Positions 24,130 to 32,916 of a DNA stretch of 64,000 nucleotides are shown in pieces. A program made the position numbers and the translations under genes. Positions within the stretch are counted from its first letter, which is position 1. The number at the start of each line of letters is the position of its first letter. A model generated the notes under the pieces. The model was not told the origin of the DNA and ran no database searches. It saw only the letters and a program-made list of their open reading frames with translations. Source of the stretch: Halorubrum salinum (GTDB lineage Archaea > Halobacteriota > Halobacteria > Halobacteriales > Haloferacaceae); the NCBI RefSeq assembly GCF_024494575.1, contig NZ_JANHDO010000001.1:620001-684000 (forward strand), written 5' to 3'.

Positions 24130-25730
24130 GCCTCCTCACCCCCGTCGATCCGATCGGCTTCGGCGTCGCCTTCGCCGGGGCCGTCGCCCCTCCCGTTGAC
24201 GTCGGTGGGCCTGCCGCCCCTCCCGTCGCCGCCCTCCGCGGCTACGCCCCCGTCGGTCATCGGGCTGTCGAGCCGTCGGCACTCCGCGCCGAGGGCTCCG
24301 AGATCGGCCCCTTCGCCGCCGACGACGTGGGCGACCGCGGTGGCGGCCGCCGAGACGGTCGTCGCACCGGCGAACGCGACGAGGAACGACGGGGTCGGCG
24401 TCGGACCCGGGAGCGCCGCGAGCGCCGGCGCGAACTGCGGGAAGTACGCGGTGCCGACCGTCAGCCCGGCGAGGCTGGCGGCGACCGCGCCGCGGTCGGA
24501 GAGGCTCGTCGACCAGAGGCCGGCGAGGAACGGGACGAAGACGGCCGCCGCGACGAGGTCCGCGGTGAGGAACAGCGCGAGCACGCTGTACCCCTGTGCG
24601 CCGACGACGGCCGCGCCGATCGCCACGAGTGCGGTGAGCAGGCGGCCGGCGCGACCGAGCGGTCGCCCCTCGGCGTCGAGCACCCGCGCGAGGTCGACGG
24701 TGACGAGGCTCGCGATGGCGGTACACATCGTGTCGGCGGAGCTCGCGACGAGGAGCACCGCGAGGACGACGACGGACAGCGCCACCCACTCCGGGAACGC
24801 CTCGACCACGAGGAGGAAGAAGGCGACCGACGCGCCGCCGTCGGCGGTGAGCCCGAGCGCCGCGGAGGCGATCCCGAACAGCCCCGCGAGAAGCACCAGC
24901 GGGACCACGGCCACCGCCGCCACGGCGAACCCGCGGCGGACCGACTCGTCGTCGCGGGCGGCGTACACGCGCTGCCACACGCCCTGATTCAGCATGTTCG
25001 CGCCGAGCACCGCGAACGCGACGTACACGCCGAAGGCGACGCCCGGGCCGAACGTCGGGTCGAGAAGCGTCGGATCGGCCGACGTCGCGGCGGCGTGAAG
25101 CGACCCCGCACCGCCGAGCGCGATGACCGCCCCGGCGAAGCTCACTGCCAGAAGCGGCAGGATCACGATCGCCTGTAGGGTGTCCGTGAACACGCTGGCG
25201 ACGAGGCCGCCGTACGCCGTGTACAGCAGGACGAACCCGCCGATGAGCGCCGCGGTGTACGCCTGCGGCACCTCGGCGACGAGCGAGAGCGCCGCGGCCA
25301 CGCCGGTCAGCTCGGCGGCGAGGAACACGGACATGTAGAAGATCGAGACGGCGACCACGAGCGCGTACATCGACCGCCCGTACCGCGCGAGCGCGAACTC
25401 CGTCAGCGAGTGGCCCTCGGGGAGCAGCTCCCGGACGCGCAGGCCGACGGGGACGAAGAGCAGGAACGGGACCGCGCTCCCGACGGCGTAGCCGAGCACC
25501 GCGGGGAGCCCGCCGAACGCGGCTCCGGCCTCGGCGGGAGCCAGCAGTATCCACGCGCCCATCACGCTGGCGACGAGGGTGGCCGTCGTGGCCGCCGGAC
25601 CGGTGGTCGACCGCGCCGTGACGTAGTCGTCGAGGGTGCGAACGCGCCCGCGGGCGTGGAGCACGCCCGCAACGGTGAACGCCCCTAGCGCGACGACGGT
25701 GACCGCCAGCGCGAGTTCGGTCGAGACCAT
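24126..25730 (-). CDS. Sodium:solute symporter (SSS family), thiamine-linked
   Basis: A 534-aa transporter with about 13 hydrophobic segments of the SSS/LeuT fold: [20 protein letters not shown] (TM1 region), then [20 protein letters not shown] (TM5-6 signature of SSS proteins), and [13 protein letters not shown]-terminal ~60 aa are polar low complexity. It overlaps the second tenA by one base and the 52-aa gene by four, so tenA-tenA-symporter-small TM form one operon next to a ThiN-domain regulator. Import of a thiamine precursor or degradation product (for example an aminopyrimidine) is inferred from context. Confidence 0.87.
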   Translation of the reverse strand: MVSTELALAVTVVALGAFTVAGVLHARGRVRTLDDYVTARSTTGPAATTATLVASVMGAWILLAPAEAGAAFGGLPAVLGYAVGSAVPFLLFVPVGLRVRELLPEGHSLTEFALARYGRSMYALVVAVSIFYMSVFLAAELTGVAAALSLVAEVPQAYTAALIGGFVLLYTAYGGLVASVFTDTLQAIVILPLLAVSFAGAVIALGGAGSLHAAATSADPTLLDPTFGPGVAFGVYVAFAVLGANMLNQGVWQRVYAARDDESVRRGFAVAAVAVVPLVLLAGLFGIASAALGLTADGGASVAFFLLVVEAFPEWVALSVVVLAVLLVASSADTMCTAIASLVTVDLARVLDAEGRPLGRAGRLLTALVAIGAAVVGAQGYSVLALFLTADLVAAAVFVPFLAGLWSTSLSDRGAVAASLAGLTVGTAYFPQFAPALAALPGPTPTPSFLVAFAGATTVSAAATAVAHVVGGEGADLGALGAECRRLDSPMTDGGVAAEGGDGRGGRPTDVNGRGDGPGEGDAEADRIDGGEEA

Positions 25731-26392
25731 CAGATCTCCTCCGCCGCGTACGCGGCGTCGAAGAACGCGACTTCGAGCGAGACGGTTCGGCCGAACAGGC
25801 CGGCGACCCGCTCGCGCCGCCGCGGGGACAGCGACGGGCCGACGCGGTCGAGCTCCGCGCGCAGGAAGTCGACGAACGACGCGAACGGCGGCGCGGCGTG
25901 CAGCTCGATCCACTCGGAAAAGAGCGGGTCGGCGGGGCGGTCGTCGGCCTCTCGGGTCGCCCACGAGAGGTAGATCCACTCCGCGGGCACGAGCACCGCC
26001 AGCGTCTCGGCGTACCCGCCCTCGCGGCGGGCGCGGCCGAGTAGATCACGGAACGCCGCGGTCGGCTCCGCGAGGACCGGGTCGGTCCGGTCTCTCCCCG
26101 GAACGTCGTGCGCGTCGAACGCGCGCTCGAAGAAGTCGTTCTCCGCGTCGGTGAGCGTGTCGAGGAACGCGACGTAGCGGCGTCGCGCGTCCGTCGACGG
26201 CGCGTCCGCGAGCGCGACGGCGAACGCCGCGGTCAGGTCCTCGACGACCGCGTAGTCCTGCACGACGTACCGCGCGAACGCGTCGCGGTCGAGGGTCCCG
26301 GCACCCAGCTCTCGCGTGAACCGGTGGTCCGTCGCCGCGCGCCACTCGTCTTCGACCCCGTCGCGGAGGGTCGCGGTGAAGCGGTCGCTCAC
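25730..26392 (-). CDS. TenA-family protein lacking the catalytic Cys (TenA_E type)
   Basis: A 220-aa all-helical TenA homologue, GTG start (VSDRFTATL) overlapping the upstream tenA by 4 bases. The pyrimidine-binding Asp is kept (RYVVQDYAVV, residue 46), but the position of the nucleophile Cys reads VPAEWIYLSW: Ala-Glu in place of Pro-Cys. This is the TenA_E pattern, whose members in plants and other organisms act on N-formyl or amino-HMP rather than as classical thiaminase II. It probably works with the Cys-type paralogue upstream on different pyrimidine intermediates. Confidence 0.87.
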   Translation of the reverse strand: MSDRFTATLRDGVEDEWRAATDHRFTRELGAGTLDRDAFARYVVQDYAVVEDLTAAFAVALADAPSTDARRRYVAFLDTLTDAENDFFERAFDAHDVPGRDRTDPVLAEPTAAFRDLLGRARREGGYAETLAVLVPAEWIYLSWATREADDRPADPLFSEWIELHAAPPFASFVDFLRAELDRVGPSLSPRRRERVAGLFGRTVSLEVAFFDAAYAAEEI

Positions 26393-27048
26393 GCCGCCCA
26401 CCCCTCGTCGGCGTACGCCATCTCCCAGAAGGCCAGCTCGAGGCGGGCGCTCGTCAGGAACGCCTCCCGCATCTCGTCGCGGTAGCCGGGGCGGGCGGCC
26501 GCGCGGTCGTCGACCAACTCGCGCAGGGCCGCCGTCTCCGCCCGAAACGCCTCGCTCGTATACGTCTCGATGAACGGCGTGTACCGGTGGTCTCCCTCCG
26601 CGATCTCGGCCATGTGTTCCGCGACGTCGAGGTACCCCTGCATGCACGGGAACAGCGCCGCGACGGCGACCGGGACCGGCCGCTCGTGGGCCGTGCGGAC
26701 GAGGAAGCTCGTGTACGCCTCGCAGGTCGGCGTCTTCTCCGTCTCCGCGAGGTCGGCCTCGCTCACCCCGTACTCCGCCGCGAACGACCGGTGAAGGTCG
26801 AGCTCCTCGGAGAGCACGGCGTCGCCCCCGCCCAGGAGCGTCGCCATCGCCGACTCGTCGCGCGCCTTCGCGCCCGCCACGGCGTAGGTCCGCGCGTAGT
26901 CGAACAGGTACCGGTAGTCCTGTTCGAGCCACCGCCGGAACGCGACCGGATCGAGGTCGCCCGCGGCCAGTTCAGTGACGAACGGGTGATCGAGCTGTGC
27001 GGCCCATATCTCCGCGCCCGCGTCGAGCAGGTCGTCGGTGAACGCCAT
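26389..27048 (-). CDS. tenA: Aminopyrimidine aminohydrolase / thiaminase II TenA (Cys type)
   Basis: A 219-aa TenA_C-type enzyme. It hydrolyses 4-amino-5-aminomethyl-2-methylpyrimidine to HMP in thiamine salvage. Asp44 (LEQDYRYLFD), Cys135 (ALFPCMQGYL) and the C-terminal Glu (LELAFWEMAY, ~205) match the numbering of the Bacillus enzyme. First gene of the operon; a TATA box (TTATATTAG, ~27071-27079) precedes the ATG by ~27 bp. Transcribed divergently from the ThiN-domain regulator. Confidence 0.93.
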   Translation of the reverse strand: MAFTDDLLDAGAEIWAAQLDHPFVTELAAGDLDPVAFRRWLEQDYRYLFDYARTYAVAGAKARDESAMATLLGGGDAVLSEELDLHRSFAAEYGVSEADLAETEKTPTCEAYTSFLVRTAHERPVPVAVAALFPCMQGYLDVAEHMAEIAEGDHRYTPFIETYTSEAFRAETAALRELVDDRAAARPGYRDEMREAFLTSARLELAFWEMAYADEGWAA

Positions 27049-27057
27049 GAAAACCCC

Positions 27058-27093
27058 GTGGTATCAGCGACTAATATAACTACTGTATACCAC
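27058..27093. promoter_or_regulatory. GTGGTAT / ATACCAC dyad flanking the tenA TATA box
   Basis: Perfect 7-base arms at 27058-27064 and 27087-27093, 22 bases apart, placed either side of the tenA operon's TATA box and within the 127-bp gap shared with the divergent ThiN regulator. A dimer could bind here and occlude TBP. Likely target of the adjacent regulator; no binding site is known to me for direct comparison. Confidence 0.5.
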
Positions 27094-27175
27094 GCGGGCC
27101 GTTCGGTCTCTCTCGGCCGCTCCGAGCCCGCGCGCCGTCGGACCCTTTTAGGAGCCGGCTCGCGTTCCGTTCGCT

Positions 27176-28093
27176 ATGTCGCTGCAGTTGCCGAGCGAGA
27201 TCGTCGTCGAGCGGTTCCTTCCCACCGTCCGCGTGTTACTCGCCCGCGCGCTCGACGAGCGGGGGTTCACTCAACAGGAGGTCGCCGATCGCCTCGGCGT
27301 CACGCAGGCGGCGGTGAGCCGCTACGTGAGCGGTGACGCCGCGATCGAATCCCGGATCGCGGAGGACCCCCACACGCAGCGGACGGTCGAGACCGTCGCG
27401 GACGGGTTCGAAGCCGGGGACATCGACGAGTACGAGGCGCTCGCGGAGCTGTCGGCGCTGGTCGACGAACTCGAGGACCGGGGACCGATCTGCGCGATCC
27501 ACGAGGAGGAGATGCCGGCGCTCGCCGGGCTCGGCTGTGACCTGTGCGTTCGCGGCGACGACGACCGGCTTCGAGCCGAGCGGGAGGCGCTCGCCGACGT
27601 TCGGAAGGCCGCGCGGCTGTTCGCCCGCACCGAGGGGACCGCCCGCGTCGTGCCCAACGTCGGGACGAACGTCGGCACCGCCCTCCCGGACGCGACCGAC
27701 CACGCGGACGTCGCCGCGATCCCCGGCCGGATCTACGAGATGGACGGCCGGGTCGAAGTGCCGGCGAACCCCGAGTTCGGCGCGTCCCGTCACGTGGCCG
27801 GCACCGTCCTCGCGGCCGCCGCCGTCGACCCGTCCGTGCGGGCCGCGATCAACGTCCGCACCGACGACGCGCTGCTCGCCGCCGCCCGCGAGCGCGGGTT
27901 CGATCCGCTCCGGGTGGACGCCGACTACGACGACAGGAACCGGCGGCTCCGGGAGCGGTTCCGCGAGGACGGCGTCCGGCCGGTCGTGTACCACGAGGGG
28001 GCGTTCGGCATCGAGCCGGTCACCTACGTGCTCGGGTCGACCGCCGTCGACGCGGTCCGGCGGCTCGCCGATCTGATCCCGGCCGACCGCTAG
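27176..28093 (+). CDS. thiR: ThiR-type regulator: HTH plus ThiN (thiamine-phosphate synthase-like) domain
   Basis: A 305-aa protein: N-terminal helix-turn-helix (FTQQEVADRLGVTQAAVSRY, residues ~29-48), a short Cys-containing linker (GPICAIHEEEM, AGLGCDLCVRG) and a C-terminal ThiN domain (ARVVPNVGTNVGTAL; PGRIYEMDGRV; VPANPEFGASRHVAGTVL). Stand-alone HTH-ThiN proteins are the archaeal ThiR repressors, which sense thiamine phosphates. A TATA box (CTTTTAG, ~27145-27151) lies ~27 bp upstream. The adjacent divergent operon, with two tenA genes and a transporter, is its obvious target. Confidence 0.9.
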   Translation: MSLQLPSEIVVERFLPTVRVLLARALDERGFTQQEVADRLGVTQAAVSRYVSGDAAIESRIAEDPHTQRTVETVADGFEAGDIDEYEALAELSALVDELEDRGPICAIHEEEMPALAGLGCDLCVRGDDDRLRAEREALADVRKAARLFARTEGTARVVPNVGTNVGTALPDATDHADVAAIPGRIYEMDGRVEVPANPEFGASRHVAGTVLAAAAVDPSVRAAINVRTDDALLAAARERGFDPLRVDADYDDRNRRLRERFREDGVRPVVYHEGAFGIEPVTYVLGSTAVDAVRRLADLIPADR

Positions 28094-28163
28094 CCCCCTT
28101 CTCGGCCGACCGCTAGATTCCGACCGCTCGCTCCTCGCCGTCCGAACACCGGGCGGCCGCGGC

Positions 28164-28931
28164 TCACACCTCGACGACCAGCCCGTCTCTCGCGACCTCG
28201 ACTTCGCCCGAAAAGCCCGCGTCCCTGACGCCCCGTGCCATCTCGCGCTCGCGGCCTCCCGTGTGCGGGTACAGGTGCGAGAGCAGCAGGCGGCCGACGT
28301 CGGCGTCGGCGAAGGCGCGGCCCAATTCGGTCGGGTTCGGGTGGTTCGACACGTCTGTCCCGTCGGGGAACGAGCAGTCGTGGACGACCAGTTCGCTGCC
28401 GTCGGCGAACGACGCCAACCCCGCGAACGCCTCCGTGTCGCCCGATATCGCGAGCGGTCCGCTTTCGCCCGGCACGTCGGCGCTCGGCGGCGAGAACCGG
28501 TAGGCGAGGCCCTCCATCGAGTGGCGGGTCTCGCGGGCCGCCACGTCGAACCCGGCGGCCGAGAACGACCGCGACGCGGACACCTCTCGGACCGACAGGT
28601 CGATCCGGCCGTCGAGGTACCCGTGGACGTCGAACAGCCCGTCGACGAGCGCCTTCGTCCCCGTCGGCCCGACGACCTCCAAGTGGTCCGCCCCGGCGAG
28701 CCACCGGGCTTTCACGAGCGGTAAGAGCGCTGCGACGTGATCGAGGTGGTGATGGGTCAACAGCACGGTCGAGACGCCCTCGTAGCCGGGGTCGGTCTCC
28801 GCGAGCCGGTGGAGGACGCCCTCGCCGCAGTCGACGAGCAGCGTTCGGCCGTCGTCGGTGAGGAGGTAGCCGGCCTGCGCGCGGTCCGGAACCGGCATCG
28901 CGCTGCCGGAGCCGAGCACGGTGAGTTCCAT
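28164..28931 (-). CDS. MBL-fold metallohydrolase (RNase Z-like)
   Basis: A 255-aa metallo-beta-lactamase-fold hydrolase. The metal motif LLTHHHLDHVAALLPL is intact, and the further ligands GDTE, HDCSFP and LSHLYPH are present. Start MELTVLGSGSAMPVPDR is the family N-terminus. It resembles ElaC/arylsulfatase-like members but lacks the long exosite of true tRNase Z, so RNA processing is not assured. Substrate unknown. Confidence 0.88.
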   Translation of the reverse strand: MELTVLGSGSAMPVPDRAQAGYLLTDDGRTLLVDCGEGVLHRLAETDPGYEGVSTVLLTHHHLDHVAALLPLVKARWLAGADHLEVVGPTGTKALVDGLFDVHGYLDGRIDLSVREVSASRSFSAAGFDVAARETRHSMEGLAYRFSPPSADVPGESGPLAISGDTEAFAGLASFADGSELVVHDCSFPDGTDVSNHPNPTELGRAFADADVGRLLLSHLYPHTGGREREMARGVRDAGFSGEVEVARDGLVVEV

Positions 28932-29070
28932 GCCTCGACCGAGGCCGCAGACGCCTAAGTGCCCCACGGTGGGCGACCGGGCCGGCCGTTCGCCCACCGC
29001 GGGCACCAGAAAAAACCAACCTGATAATCGGAGACGAGGGTACATATACCGACTCGCGACTTCGGTCTCT

Positions 29071-30654
29071 ATGAGCAGTCAGCGTGTCGCCATCGACGAC
29101 GACGTGCGCGCGACGGTGCAGGGCGACGAACTCTTGGACGACCTCGGTATCGACGACGCGGAGATCGACCGGCGGAAGCGTCACACGCGGTTCGACGAGG
29201 ACGACGAAGCGAGGCTCGAATCGATCGCCGCCGACCTCGATCCGGTCGCAGACGACATCGTGGACGACTTCTATCAACACATCAGCGAGGACCCTCAGAT
29301 AGAGCAGATCCTCGACCGTTCGTCCATGCCGATGCCGGCGCTCGTCGCGGGGCAGCGCCGCTACCTCGACCGGCTCGTCGCCGGCGAGTACGGCCGCGAC
29401 TACTTCGCCGACCGCGCCCGCGTCGGGCGGCTGCACGACCTCCTCGGGCTCGGTCCCGCCGCGTACCTCGGACAGTACTCGGTGTACTACGAGGGCCTGT
29501 TCGACGTGCTCGCCGAACGGGCGGTCGCGGGGCGCGGCGAGCGCGCCGACGCCGTCAGCGACGGCGGCGTCGACGCGGTGGGCGGAGCGAACGGGGGACC
29601 GGACGCAGCGGCGGGGACGACCGACGCCGCCGATACCGAAACACCGTCCCGACCGGACGCCGCCGAGGCGGTCGAGACGTTCAAGCGCGAGGCGCTGTCG
29701 GTGCTCAAGGCGTTCTTACTCGACCAGCAGCTCGCGATCGACACCTACGTCGACTCCTACGCCGCGGAGGCCGAGCGGGAGGCGCGCAGGCAGCGCGAGC
29801 TCGCACGCGACGTGGGCGAGCGGATCGGCGAGCCGGCGCGAGCCCTCCGAGAGACGACGGCGGAGGTCGCGGCGGAGAGCGACCGGATCGACGGCCTCGC
29901 GCGCGAGCAGTCGGAGCGGATGGACCAGCTCTCGCGGGAGGCGAACGAGATGACGGCGACGGTCGAGGAGGTGGCGGCGACGGCCGACGAGGTCGCGACG
30001 ACGAGCGACGACGCGGCCGATCTCGCCGGCGAGGGCGTCACCGCTGCCGAGGAGGCCGCGGACGCGATGGAGGAGATCGAGGAGGCCACGGCGGAGGTGC
30101 GCGAGGAGATGGACCGGCTGCAGGCGCGGGTCGACGAGATCCGGGGCGTCACCGACGTGATCGGCGACGTGGCGGACCAGACGAACCTCCTCGCGCTGAA
30201 CGCCTCCATCGAGGCGGCGCGCGCCGGCGAGGCCGGGTCGGGGTTCGCGGTCGTCGCGGACGAGGTGAAGTCGCTCGCACAGGACGCGAGCGACCACGCG
30301 GCCGACATCGAGGAGACCGTCGACGAGGTGGCCGAGAGCGGCGACGCGACGGTCGACGAACTCGAACGGACCGCGGACCGCGTCGAGACGGGGACGGAGC
30401 GGGTCGACCGCGCGCTCGACCGGCTCGCGGAGATCGAAGACGCGGTCGTCGACGCGTCGGACGGGGTCGCCGAGGTGTCGGAGGCGATGGACTCGCAGGC
30501 CGCCTCCGTCGAGGAGGTGGCCGCGATGGTCGACGAGTCTGCCGACTCCGCCGAGGCCGTCGCCGACGGCGCGAGCGAGATCGCGGTCGCGACCGACAGC
30601 CAGCGCGAGCGCGTCGGAGACATCGCCGACGCCGCGGACGACCTCGCCGAGTGA
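29071..30654 (+). CDS. hemAT: HemAT: globin-coupled chemotaxis (aerotaxis) transducer
   Basis: A 527-aa oxygen sensor. Residues ~30-155 form the sensor globin, with the proximal haem ligand His122 in ARVGRLHDLLGLGPAAYL and a linker rich in Gly/Asp (~165-200). The rest is a coiled-coil methyl-accepting domain with the strictly conserved hairpin DVADQTNLLALNASIEAARA. No membrane segment, so it is a soluble receptor feeding CheA/CheW. TATA TACATATA lies ~25 bp before the ATG. Known haloarchaeal homologue: HemAT-Hs. Confidence 0.94.
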   Translation: MSSQRVAIDDDVRATVQGDELLDDLGIDDAEIDRRKRHTRFDEDDEARLESIAADLDPVADDIVDDFYQHISEDPQIEQILDRSSMPMPALVAGQRRYLDRLVAGEYGRDYFADRARVGRLHDLLGLGPAAYLGQYSVYYEGLFDVLAERAVAGRGERADAVSDGGVDAVGGANGGPDAAAGTTDAADTETPSRPDAAEAVETFKREALSVLKAFLLDQQLAIDTYVDSYAAEAEREARRQRELARDVGERIGEPARALRETTAEVAAESDRIDGLAREQSERMDQLSREANEMTATVEEVAATADEVATTSDDAADLAGEGVTAAEEAADAMEEIEEATAEVREEMDRLQARVDEIRGVTDVIGDVADQTNLLALNASIEAARAGEAGSGFAVVADEVKSLAQDASDHAADIEETVDEVAESGDATVDELERTADRVETGTERVDRALDRLAEIEDAVVDASDGVAEVSEAMDSQAASVEEVAAMVDESADSAEAVADGASEIAVATDSQRERVGDIADAADDLAE

Positions 30655-30783
30655 CGGTCCCGGCCGCGGGCCGCTCCGGCCCGGCCCGTCGCTCTGACTT
30701 GCCCCGTCGCGTCGCCGCGGCTCTCCCCGGCCTGCCGCGCCGTCGCGGCCGGCCACTCCGCCGGACCAGTGGTGGCCGACCCG

Positions 30784-31209
30784 CTACTTGATCAGGAACA
30801 CCGGGACTGTCGCGTCGTCGGCGACGCGGTCAGAGACGCTCCCGAGCGACTGGATCCGCTCGCGCGGGGACTTCCCCTCGGGGCTCAAGACGATCACGTC
30901 GGTCTCGTTTTCCTCGGCGTAGGCGACGATCTCAGTGTCGGGCGTCCCCTCGACGACGTGCGTCTCCGCGTCGAGTCCGGCCTCGCGAGCCCGGTCGGCG
31001 ACGCGCGCCACCGCCGCGTCCCCCTGTGATTCGAGGTCCGCGACGATCTCGTCGTGGAGGTCGCCGGAGTTCGCGGTGACGATCCGCCGGTCGACGACGT
31101 ACAGCGCGTGGACCGTCGCGTCGTGGTCGCTCGCCAGCCGCACCGCGTGGTCGAGCGCTCGGTCGACCGCCTCGCTACCGTCGGTCGGCACCAGGATGTC
31201 GTCGTACAT
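30784..31209 (-). CDS. UspA-family universal stress protein
   Basis: A 141-aa single-domain Usp. N-terminus MYDDILVPTDGSEAVDRALD and the ATP-binding pattern near the end (VLSPEGKSPRERIQSLGSVS), a degenerate G-2x-G-9x-G(S/T), with VFLIK terminus. Such proteins are small ATP- or cAMP-binding stress factors. Convergent with hemAT; head to head with the acetyltransferase. Confidence 0.9.
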   Translation of the reverse strand: MYDDILVPTDGSEAVDRALDHAVRLASDHDATVHALYVVDRRIVTANSGDLHDEIVADLESQGDAAVARVADRAREAGLDAETHVVEGTPDTEIVAYAEENETDVIVLSPEGKSPRERIQSLGSVSDRVADDATVPVFLIK

Positions 31210-31315
31210 GTCTCCCGATTCGATCCGGGGACAAATAACGGTACGCCAACGGGCCCGTCCTGCGGGAAGATCGGCCGAGGAAAACCACTATCGGGGTGGG
31301 GCCGCCACACAGGCC

Positions 31316-31885
31316 ATGCCCACCGAAACCGAACGAATGCTCGCCGGCGAGCCGTACGACCCCACCGATCCGGCCCTCGTCGCCGACCGCGAGCGCGCTC
31401 GCGGGCTGGTCCGGCGGTACAACGCGACGACCGAGGCGGAACGCGACCACCGGCAGACGCTCCTCGACACGCTGTTCGACGCGGGCGGGAGCGAGGCCGT
31501 CGTCGAGCCGCCGTTCCGGTGTGACTACGGCTACAACGTCTCCGTCGCCACCGACTTCTTCGCGAACTTCGGCTGCGTGTTCCTCGACGTCGCCCCGATC
31601 CGGTTCGGCGACCGCTGTCTGCTCGGTCCCGGCGTCCACGTGTACACGCCGACGCACCCGATCGACCCCGACGAGCGCGCGACGGGACGCGAGCGCGGAG
31701 AGCCGGTGACCGTCGGCGACGACGTGTGGATCGGCGGCCGCGCCGTGGTCACGCCCGGCGTGACGATCGGCGACGGCGCGGTCGTCGCGGCCGGCTCCGT
31801 CGTGACGAGCGACGTGCCAGAGCGCGTCGTCGCGGGCGGAAACCCGGCACAGGTGATCCGCGAGATCCCCGACGAAGCGGCCTAA
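31316..31885 (+). CDS. maa: Maltose/galactoside O-acetyltransferase (left-handed beta helix)
   Basis: A 189-aa acyltransferase of the LacA/Maa family. N-terminal helical segment (TERMLAGEPYDPTDPALVAD), then hexapeptide repeats (FRCDYGYNVSVATDFFANFG; VTVGDDVWIGGRAVVTPGVT) forming the beta helix, with the catalytic His in VHVYTPTHPID. Uses acetyl-CoA to acetylate sugars. The stop overlaps that of the convergent prs by 4 bases. Confidence 0.9.
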   Translation: MPTETERMLAGEPYDPTDPALVADRERARGLVRRYNATTEAERDHRQTLLDTLFDAGGSEAVVEPPFRCDYGYNVSVATDFFANFGCVFLDVAPIRFGDRCLLGPGVHVYTPTHPIDPDERATGRERGEPVTVGDDVWIGGRAVVTPGVTIGDGAVVAAGSVVTSDVPERVVAGGNPAQVIREIPDEAA

Positions 31886-32751
31886 TCCGAGCCGAGAGAG
31901 CCGAGCGCTGCGGCGAGCGGAGCGGCGACGCTGACGACGCTACACCCGCGCTCTATCGTGTCGGTCCCGACGAGGCGATCGACGCCCGCGCTCCGGAGTT
32001 TCGTCACGGCGTTGGCCGCGAGCATGGGATGGACGCAGGCGGCGATCACGCCCGCCGCGCCGCGGTCGGTCAGTACCGAGACGGACTCGCTCATCGTCGA
32101 CCCGGTGGCGATAATGTCGTCGACGACGACCACGTCGCGGCCGGCGACGGGCGCGTCCGACGGGGAGACCTCGACCGCGCCGGTGTCGCGGTCGCGGTGC
32201 TTCTCGAAGTAGTCGACCTCACCGGTGCCGTGGGCGTCGCGTACCGTCTCCGCGACGTCGACCGCGCCCTCGTCGGGCGCGAGAAACAGCGGGTCGGCGA
32301 GGTCGTCGGGGAGCGGGTCGGCGAGGACGGCCGCGGCGTCGACGATCTCCACGGGCACGTCGTAGAACGCTGCGACGTCCCGTTCGTGGGGGTTGACGAG
32401 GACGACGCGGTCGGTTCCGGTCGAGATCGCGCGCGCCATCGCGCGCGCCGAGACGGGCTCGCCGTCGCCGAACGACTGGTCCTGTCGCGCGTATCCCATG
32501 TACGGGACGACGGTGGTCACGTCCGTCGCGCCCGCCTCGCGGACGGCGTCCTGTAGCTGGAGCAGTTCGACCCACGCGGCGTCGGAGTCGGTCGCGGCGA
32601 CCACCGTCGCCGACTCCCCGTCGAAGTCGGGGACCGCGGCGAGCGACTCGCCGTCCGGGAACCGGTCGTACGTCGGCGTCGCGAGCGGGTTCCCCGTCTC
32701 CTCGGCCAGCGCGGCCGCGAGGATCTGTGAGCTGGATCCGGGTACGATCAT
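31882..32751 (-). CDS. prs: Ribose-phosphate diphosphokinase (PRPP synthetase)
   Basis: A 289-aa Prs that makes PRPP from ribose 5-phosphate and ATP for nucleotide, His and Trp synthesis. The archaeal (class III) form is recognised by MIVPGSSSQILAAALAEETG, the ATP site YDRFPDGESL, NPHERDVAAFYDV and the PRPP motif VVVVDDIIATGSTM. The start (ATG 32751) follows a TTTACC box by ~27 bp; upstream in-frame sequence is not protein-like. Confidence 0.93.
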   Translation of the reverse strand: MIVPGSSSQILAAALAEETGNPLATPTYDRFPDGESLAAVPDFDGESATVVAATDSDAAWVELLQLQDAVREAGATDVTTVVPYMGYARQDQSFGDGEPVSARAMARAISTGTDRVVLVNPHERDVAAFYDVPVEIVDAAAVLADPLPDDLADPLFLAPDEGAVDVAETVRDAHGTGEVDYFEKHRDRDTGAVEVSPSDAPVAGRDVVVVDDIIATGSTMSESVSVLTDRGAAGVIAACVHPMLAANAVTKLRSAGVDRLVGTDTIERGCSVVSVAAPLAAALGSLGSD

Positions 32752-32916
32752 GGTCGCCCGTATCCCGGACACCGGTAAACCAGTTTCCTTACACCGACGA
32801 CGCGGCGCTCCGGTTGCGGGAGACGCCGGGCGAGCCAGACGTTCGCACACGCCAGCGACCCACGCACCGGCCCCACAGGGGCGGATATTTACGCGTTGGA
32901 CGGGTACGACGCGGTA

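Noticed and set aside
27049-27175. TPP (THI-box) riboswitch upstream of tenA
   Set aside because: The predicted message is leaderless and 127 bp of shared space shows no THI-box-like core; a protein repressor fits better.
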